This document shows, piece by piece, positions 58,907 through 64,000 of a stretch of DNA of 64,000 nucleotides. The notes below the pieces were generated by a model. That model was not told the origin of the DNA, did no database searches, and saw only the letters and a list, made by a program, of their open reading frames with translations. Numbering within the stretch: position 1 is the stretch's first letter; every line of letters starts with the position of its first letter. Source of the stretch: Paenibacillus mendelii (lineage in GTDB: Bacteria; Bacillota; Bacilli; Paenibacillales; Paenibacillaceae); NCBI RefSeq assembly GCF_024498075.1, contig NZ_JANHOF010000007.1:62001-126000 (forward strand), given 5' to 3'. A program made the position numbers and the translations under genes.

Positions 58907-61042
58907 ATGATGTGGAATAAACAGCTGCATGAGCTTGCCCGTGATCAGCATCAGGCCGGGCCGGGAACGAATGCCGATTGGCTGGTGAATCCGGAACCGT
59001 ACAAAGCGGGCATTTATCGCGGGGAGCATGAAGATGAAATCGTGATATCGAATGGACTAATCAGCAGAACATGGCGATTGCAGCCTAATGCGGCAACCGT
59101 TGCCTTCGACAATTTGATGACCCGTGAAACGATTATCCGCGGAGTCAAACCGGAAGCGACGGTACGCCTCCTCGGAGTGGACTTTCCGGTGGGCGGACTT
59201 GCAGGGCAGCCGGATTATGCGTATTTGCTGCCGGAATGGGTCGATTCACTTACGTCAGATCCGAGAGCATTCCGCTGTACGGGCTTCGATACAGGCCGGA
59301 CCAAGGAGCGGTTTCCTTGGATGAGAAATCAGTATTCACCTGTTTCTCCATGGCCGGCACCGGGCGTATCGTTAGTGTTCCATTATGAGCCGTCTGTAGA
59401 AGGGCTATGGGGCGTATCCATTAACGTCCATTATGAACTCTATGACGGAATACCGCTTCTCTCCAAATGGCTGGAGATATCAAACCATGGCAGTAACCAA
59501 GTGAAGCTGGAATCGTTCACAAGCGAGCTGTTGGCTGTGGTTGAGTACGAGTCCCCTGTGGAAACGCCCGACCGGTGGGAATACCCAAACCTGCATGTTG
59601 AAAGCGATTATTCCTTTCAAGGCATGTCGCAGAAGAAGGCGAACCGGACGACTCATTGGGTGCCGGACCCGGACTATAAGACGCAGATCAACTATGACCG
59701 GTTGACGCCGGTCTTATTGGAAAGCCGTCCTCCGTTGGGGCCGGATCAGTGGCTTGAACCGGGGGAAACGTTCGAAACGTTCCGCACCTTTATCCTCGTT
59801 CATGACAGCACGGACAGGGAGAGGAAGGGACTCGCCCAGCGGAGGATGTACCGCACCCTTGCGCCATGGGTCACGGAAAACCCGATCTTCATGCATGTGC
59901 GCAGCATGGATCCGGCCGTTATTCGCGAAGCGATTGATCAATGTGCGGAAGTCGGGTTCGAAATGGTTATTCTATCGTTCGGCAGCGGGCTGGACATGGA
60001 AGAAGAAGATCCCGCGTATATCGCGGCATTGAAAGAGCTCGCGGATTATGCGCACAGCAAGGGGATCACCATTGGAGGCTATTCACTGCTTGCCAGCCGT
60101 ACGATCAGTCCGGAGCATGATGTCGTGAATCCGAACGGTGCCTATTACGTGCATTCACCGTGCCTGGAGAGCCACTGGGGCCAGGATTATTTTCGCAAGC
60201 TGCGCGCGTTCTTCGAGCAGACCGGCTTCGATGTGCTCGAACATGACGGATCCTATCCGGGCGATATCTGCGAATCAACCGATCATCCGGGACACACGGG
60301 CCGCAGTGATTCACAGTGGAGGCAGTGGAAGCGGATATCCGAATTCTATAAGTGGTGCAGAGGCCAAGGGGTCTACTTGAATGTTCCGGATTGGTATTTC
60401 CTAACTGGCTCCAATAAAGCGGGAATGGGATACCGTGAAGTCAACTTTGCCCTGCCAAGAGAACGTCAAGTGATCCTGTCCAGACAAAACATCTATGACG
60501 GCACTTGGGAGAAGGCACCGAGCATGGGATGGATGTTCGTCCCGTTAACGGAGTACCAAGGAGGCGGGCCGGAGTCGACTTTGGAGCCGCTAAGTGAGCA
60601 TCTGGACGCGTACGATGCCCATCTAATGAACAATTTCACGGCAGGTGTGCAGGCGGTCTACCGTGGATTGCGGTTGTATGATACGGAGGAAACGAAGCGG
60701 GTCGTGCGCAGATGGGTGGACTTTTATAAACGATACCGCGCTATATTGGATTCGGATGTGATTCATGTACGCAGGCCGAGCGGGCGGGATATCGATGGCT
60801 TCCTGCATGTGAATCCGGCGCTGCAGCAGAAGGGGATGGCGTTCGTCTTCAATCCGCTGGATCAGGAAATCCGGCAGACGCTTGAGCTGCCGTTGTACTA
60901 TACCGGATTAAGCGGCACAGCTATGATTCGGGAGCAGGAGGGGGAGCTGCGCAGCTGCGAGCTGGACCGTAACCATCGCGTGCAGGTACAGCTGTCGCTG
61001 GCTCCGAAGAGCATGACATGGTTTGTGATCGAAGCTCCGTAA
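58907..61042 (+). CDS. alpha-galactosidase-like (GH36-type) glycoside hydrolase
   Basis: A 711-residue cytoplasmic protein. The N-terminal half (about 40-310) is a beta-sandwich typical of clan GH-D enzymes. A TIM barrel follows (about 315-600) with MVILSFGSGLDMEEEDPAYI, GFDVLEHDGSYPGDICESTD (candidate nucleophile Asp in EHDGSYP) and GVYLNVPDWYF. A small beta domain closes the chain. The assignment to GH36-like enzymes is by fold order and motif; galactose specificity is not proven. The start is ATG 58907 with GGGGAGAGG upstream. It is the last gene of the island, followed by a terminator. Confidence 0.65.
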   Translation: MMWNKQLHELARDQHQAGPGTNADWLVNPEPYKAGIYRGEHEDEIVISNGLISRTWRLQPNAATVAFDNLMTRETIIRGVKPEATVRLLGVDFPVGGLAGQPDYAYLLPEWVDSLTSDPRAFRCTGFDTGRTKERFPWMRNQYSPVSPWPAPGVSLVFHYEPSVEGLWGVSINVHYELYDGIPLLSKWLEISNHGSNQVKLESFTSELLAVVEYESPVETPDRWEYPNLHVESDYSFQGMSQKKANRTTHWVPDPDYKTQINYDRLTPVLLESRPPLGPDQWLEPGETFETFRTFILVHDSTDRERKGLAQRRMYRTLAPWVTENPIFMHVRSMDPAVIREAIDQCAEVGFEMVILSFGSGLDMEEEDPAYIAALKELADYAHSKGITIGGYSLLASRTISPEHDVVNPNGAYYVHSPCLESHWGQDYFRKLRAFFEQTGFDVLEHDGSYPGDICESTDHPGHTGRSDSQWRQWKRISEFYKWCRGQGVYLNVPDWYFLTGSNKAGMGYREVNFALPRERQVILSRQNIYDGTWEKAPSMGWMFVPLTEYQGGGPESTLEPLSEHLDAYDAHLMNNFTAGVQAVYRGLRLYDTEETKRVVRRWVDFYKRYRAILDSDVIHVRRPSGRDIDGFLHVNPALQQKGMAFVFNPLDQEIRQTLELPLYYTGLSGTAMIREQEGELRSCELDRNHRVQVQLSLAPKSMTWFVIEAP

Positions 61043-61079
61043 GTGAAGCTTTAATAAAGAGGAGTTATTCCACAGCCTC

Positions 61080-61106
61080 AAGGCACCCATCTAGGGTGCC
61101 TTTTTT
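61080..61106 (+). terminator. rho-independent terminator at the end of the island
   Basis: AAGGCACCC (61080-61088) pairs with GGGTGCCTT (61094-61102), 5-nt loop, followed by a run of T residues. Confidence 0.9.
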
Positions 61107-61495
61107 AAAATGTAAACCCAATTCCTTGAGCGAAGGCAAAGTCGGAAAATTGTTGTGCAAGAGTCACCTTCTGGCCTTTTTCTAATTAGTTGATTTAGGG
61201 TTCTAGTTAAGTAAGAAATTCCATTTTCTACATTGTTCCCATAGCAAGTAACAAACTATGTATAATTAAAATAAGATTTGAAGAGCACGGGCGTTTGACC
61301 GCGCTCAGGGAGTTACACAGACGCGTCTAATTCGACCAAAGCGATCTGCTTGCTTCGATGTTTTGAACGGTGTGCGAATTTTCTGATACCAGTATCTTAA
61401 GAAAAGTTGCATTGCTATGAAGATACGTGGGGAAATGAAAGGGATGTACGGTTATAGTAGTCATGTAAATAATATCATGACTGCGAGGAATGAAC
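61107..61495 (+). other. intergenic region before the PhyH-like gene
   Basis: About 390 bp without a gene, more AT-rich than the island. It contains a short hairpin (GAGC...GCTC, about 61280-61307) and the AGTCATG-N10-CATGACT repeat near its end. No riboswitch, T-box or mobile element signature was recognised. Confidence 0.35.
61459..61482. promoter_or_regulatory. inverted repeat operator candidate before the PhyH-like gene
   Basis: AGTCATG-N10-CATGACT, perfect 7-bp arms, ending 13 bp before the start codon. A TATAGT at 61453-61458 immediately precedes it and could be the -10 box, so a bound protein would block transcription. Confidence 0.5.
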
Positions 61496-62233
61496 ATGAC
61501 AATCCCCCTATTAAACAAACAAGAAGTGGATTTTTATCAAAACAACGGTTATTTTTTGCATAAGAAACAGTTATTCAGTACGGATAAAATGTCGAATTTA
61601 CAGACGATCTTTGAAGAACAGCTTGCCCAGAAGGGTAGTAAGCTGTCTGATGAGCTCGATACGCCGCATTTTCGAGATGAGCGGCTGCTGGAGTATCTCT
61701 TAAGCGACGAGGTATTGGATTTAGTTGAGCCGATAATCGGTCCCAATATCGGGCTTTGGTCCAGCCATTTTATTAGTAAAGAACCCTTTACCGGAAGACC
61801 GACTCCATGGCATGAGGACTCTGCCTATTGGAATGGAAGATTAAGTTCATTTGAAAAGATCATTACCGTATGGCTTGCCCTTGATCGCAGTTGGGAAGAA
61901 AATGGTTGTATGAGAGTCATTCCGGGAACGCATCGAAACGGTTTTTCTGAATATGAGGATGTGGACTCGAAGAAAAATTTGTTCGCCTCGCAAATAAAAA
62001 ACGTAGATGAGTCTAAAGCAGTATACTTTGAATTGGAGCCAGGTGAATGCTCCCTTCACGATTCCAGGATTATTCACGGTGCAAAGGCTAACACTAGCCC
62101 ATATCGCCGATGCGGGTACACGATGAGGTATTTTTCGACGGAAGCGAAGGTTGACCTGGAGAAAAATCCGAACCATAAGGTGTGGTTGGCCAGAGGTAAA
62201 GATATTGCAGGCAATCCTTTCGTCAATGTTTAA
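61496..62233 (+). CDS. phytanoyl-CoA dioxygenase (PhyH)-family protein
   Basis: A 245-residue Fe(II)/2-oxoglutarate-dependent oxygenase. The metal triad is visible as PWHEDSAYW (HxD, about residue 105) and the distal His in SRIIHGAKANTS, with the 2-oxoglutarate-binding Arg about nine residues later (SPYRRCGYTMR). Members hydroxylate lipids, antibiotics or small metabolites. GCGAGGA precedes ATG 61496; an ATG two codons earlier is too close to it. A perfect inverted repeat overlaps the leader, and an AraC regulator follows 100 bp downstream on the same strand. Confidence 0.87.
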   Translation: MTIPLLNKQEVDFYQNNGYFLHKKQLFSTDKMSNLQTIFEEQLAQKGSKLSDELDTPHFRDERLLEYLLSDEVLDLVEPIIGPNIGLWSSHFISKEPFTGRPTPWHEDSAYWNGRLSSFEKIITVWLALDRSWEENGCMRVIPGTHRNGFSEYEDVDSKKNLFASQIKNVDESKAVYFELEPGECSLHDSRIIHGAKANTSPYRRCGYTMRYFSTEAKVDLEKNPNHKVWLARGKDIAGNPFVNV

Positions 62234-62333
62234 ACTGAAGAAAAGAAAACCAAGCTTTGAAAATTAAGTTTTATAAGGCATTATGAGGACTTACCAGGGG
62301 CAGTAGGAATTAGAGGGGGGTAGATTCTAAAAT

Positions 62334-63185
62334 ATGAGACATCGTTTGCCTGAATTGTTGACGAACGATCAATATATGAATCTTTCCTCCTCTTTTCGTA
62401 TTTTTAAGAACCAAATTCGAAATATCATAGATGTTCACTGCCACGAATTTTACGAGCTGGCTTTCGTGACCTCCGGTTCGGGGGTGCAAAAGATTAATGG
62501 TGTTGAGTCGCCGATCGTAAAAGGGAGCATTTTCTTATTAACGCCAGCTGATTTTCACGAAATCGTTCCGGATAAGAATGCGGGAATCCAGTTATATAAT
62601 CTGATATTCACTTCGGAGATGCTTCATCAGCAGTTGATGGAATTGTTATTTAGCGTACGACATATTTATACCCACCATTTTGAAGATGAGGAATATGAGC
62701 GAATGCTGTGGGAATGGGAACGGATATGGGATGAGGCGCAGATATCGCGGGTCGGATCGCAATTAATTGTACGCGGTGCTATCGAAAGGGTGCTCATTGA
62801 TTTATTTCGTCAGTGCAGTATTCTGCAATCGGACTTTGAGAACCGCACTGCCAGAAATACAACTGATGCGATTATTCGCAGCTCCACCATCTTCATTCAG
62901 CATCGGTTTCGCGAATCAATATCTTTGGAGCAAGTAGCTAAGCATTATAATTTGTCTCCGAATTATTTCAGTGGATGCTTTAAGCAAGTATTAGGAGTTT
63001 CTTTTCAGACTTATGTTGTCAATACGCGACTTGAATTTGCCAAATCGCTGATAAGGGTTTCAAATCTAAGTGTTACTGAAGTTTGCCTATCTTCGGGATT
63101 TAACACGCTAGCACATTTTGAACGTATGTTTAAGAAAAAATTCGGGGTCACGCCAAAAGAATATCGGGCAACACATTCAAGCTAA
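62334..63185 (+). CDS. AraC-family transcriptional regulator
   Basis: A 283-residue regulator. An N-terminal cupin sensor (about 25-110) has the VHCHEFYELAFVTSGSG pattern found in sugar-sensing members. The C-terminal double helix-turn-helix (about 185-283) shows ISLEQVAKHYNLSPNYFSGC and VTEVCLSSGFNTLAHFERMF, ending KKFGVTPKEYRATHSS. A purine-rich GAGGGGGG tract lies 14 nt before the ATG. It may control the upstream dioxygenase gene or the sensor gene that follows. Confidence 0.9.
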   Translation: MRHRLPELLTNDQYMNLSSSFRIFKNQIRNIIDVHCHEFYELAFVTSGSGVQKINGVESPIVKGSIFLLTPADFHEIVPDKNAGIQLYNLIFTSEMLHQQLMELLFSVRHIYTHHFEDEEYERMLWEWERIWDEAQISRVGSQLIVRGAIERVLIDLFRQCSILQSDFENRTARNTTDAIIRSSTIFIQHRFRESISLEQVAKHYNLSPNYFSGCFKQVLGVSFQTYVVNTRLEFAKSLIRVSNLSVTEVCLSSGFNTLAHFERMFKKKFGVTPKEYRATHSS

Positions 63186-63269
63186 TGCATCGATTAAATG
63201 TGGAACAAACAGATAGCAAATTGGGTAGAGAGCTCTAGTGTATTTTAACAAAATAAAGCAATGGAATGA

Positions 63270-63296
63270 GGAAACCAGAAATGGTTTTCTTTTTTA
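63270..63296 (+). terminator. weak rho-independent terminator after the AraC gene
   Basis: AAACCA-GAAA-TGGTTT, a 6-bp stem with a stable tetraloop-like loop, followed by a T-rich tract. Confidence 0.6.
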
Positions 63297-63371
63297 AGTA
63301 TTTATGCATTGTTGTATACGAAGGTAAGAATGCATGGTAGAACCGAAAGTGTATAAGGGAGGGGTGCCATT

Positions 63372-64000
63372 TTGAAATTTTTTCGGTTTCTGCGTTTGAA
63401 AAACTATAAAATCGAACATAAGCTATTATTGACATATCCATTTCTAATCATTTTTTCAATTTTTTTGGTTAGTGTTTCTTCCATATATATTAGCAGGAAT
63501 CAAATGTTAGAAAGAACCTTGTCGTATGCGCAAACCATCAATCGTCATACCAGCGATACCATTGACGTTCAATTAAAGCGATTGGATCAAGATACAATTC
63601 AATTTTTTCATAATAGAGAAGTGGTGCGATTTCTGTCCGGAAAGGATAGTGAATACAATCGATTAAGAGCAATAATGGATACGTTAACCGGTTTTCTGAT
63701 TTCTCATTCCGATGTGGAGTCCGTTTTCTTGATCAAACGTAACGGGCAGCAGATTAATTCTTCGAACATAATATTAGCAAATAAAGATAAAGTGGAATTT
63801 GTTTCGGAAGCCGCAACGGGGAATGGAAAAAGCGTTTGGCTGAAAACACGCGTAAGCGCTCAGGGCAACCGAGTCATCCCTCTTGTTAGACAAATTAATG
63901 ATCTGACAACGATAGAACCCTTAGGAACACTAGTCCTTTTTATTAAAGAAAACAAGATCAATCGCCTCATGGAAGGACAGGATTTAAAAATAGATGGCGA
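63372..64000 (+). CDS. membrane sensor, N-terminal part, probably YesM-type histidine kinase (partial)
   Basis: An open frame of 209 codons running off the right edge. TTG 63372 is preceded by GGGAGGGG and starts a basic N-terminus (LKFFRFLRLKNYKIEHKLL), then TM1 (about 21-40) and an extracellular region rich in polar residues (about 45-209), with SHSDVESVFLIKRNGQQINS resembling a dCache sensor. YesM-type kinases begin this way, and the neighbouring AraC gene fits, but the kinase domain itself is not in the window. Confidence 0.7.
   Translation, partial: MKFFRFLRLKNYKIEHKLLLTYPFLIIFSIFLVSVSSIYISRNQMLERTLSYAQTINRHTSDTIDVQLKRLDQDTIQFFHNREVVRFLSGKDSEYNRLRAIMDTLTGFLISHSDVESVFLIKRNGQQINSSNIILANKDKVEFVSEAATGNGKSVWLKTRVSAQGNRVIPLVRQINDLTTIEPLGTLVLFIKENKINRLMEGQDLKIDG

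Noticed and set aside
61280-61320. GACCGCG-containing hairpin resembling the end of a T-box leader
   Set aside because: The T-box core, specifier loop and terminator are missing and the downstream gene is not an aminoacyl-tRNA synthetase or amino-acid gene.

Overview
The window looks like a chromosomal segment of a Paenibacillus-type member of the Firmicutes. The evidence is compositional and contextual: strong AGGAGG-type ribosome binding sites, several LytS/YesM-type kinase plus YesN-type regulator pairs, copper-amine-oxidase-like stalk domains, a BceRSAB module, a CcpA-type cre site, many sugar-importer genes without their own ATPase, and DUF5696 and NHL/YIP1 proteins typical of Paenibacillaceae. 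No rRNA, tRNA, CRISPR array, integrase or transposase was seen.

Layout. 0-4.6 kb: the end of an ankyrin-repeat gene, a small secreted protein, a DinB-like protein, glycerol dehydrogenase, and a translationally coupled AAC(3)-type acetyltransferase and metallophosphoesterase. 4.6-8.0 kb (minus strand): a stalk-domain/RsiV-like secreted protein, then a BlaI-type repressor, a short BlaR1-like M56 protease and a YceI-like lipocalin, with matching CACTAC-N5-GTAGTG operators at both promoters and no beta-lactamase. 8.2-16.5 kb: a luciferase-like oxidoreductase, a YdeI-like protein, a TPR-SUKH protein, an SGNH hydrolase, an epimerase-like protein and adenine deaminase. 16.5-19.2 kb: an HxlR regulator divergent from an MFS exporter and an aldo/keto reductase. 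19.3-24.7 kb: a membrane-anchored sugar-binding protein, LytS-like kinase and YesN-like regulator upstream of a sugar:proton symporter, resembling XylFII-LytS-YesN sensing. 24.8-28.0 kb: a LysR/EamA divergent pair and a CurA-like oxidoreductase. 28.0-32.5 kb: a BceRS two-component system divergent from a BceAB transporter, with a Bce-type box between them. 32.6-34.9 kb: an AT-rich, damaged patch with a stalk-domain gene lying between what may be the two ends of a broken S41 peptidase gene.

36.3-61.0 kb is the main attraction: a carbohydrate utilisation island. A solute-binding lipoprotein faces a YesM/YesN-type pair. Then come two tandem paralogous binding proteins (a cre site lies before the second), a 974-residue fusion of two carbohydrate-binding-like modules and a binding protein, a first permease pair, an NHL-TPR-YIP1 membrane protein, a DUF5696 protein with a TIM-barrel-like C-terminus, a second permease pair, a GH29 alpha-L-fucosidase-like enzyme, a Gfo/Idh/MocA oxidoreductase with a premature stop, and a GH36-like glycosidase. 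There is no ABC ATPase, so a shared MsmX-type ATPase must power it. The likely substrate is a fucose- and/or galactose-containing oligosaccharide. The NHL-YIP1 and DUF5696 proteins are the least understood parts and the best candidate here for an undescribed import system.

61.5-64 kb: a PhyH-type dioxygenase, an AraC regulator and the start of another membrane sensor, cut by the window edge. Two copies of a roughly 130-bp dispersed repeat in opposite orientation (36.0 and 55.0 kb) lie near the two ends of the transporter section, and a 39-bp tandem repeat runs directly into the start of one permease. Two genes seem to start at ATT and one at CTG.
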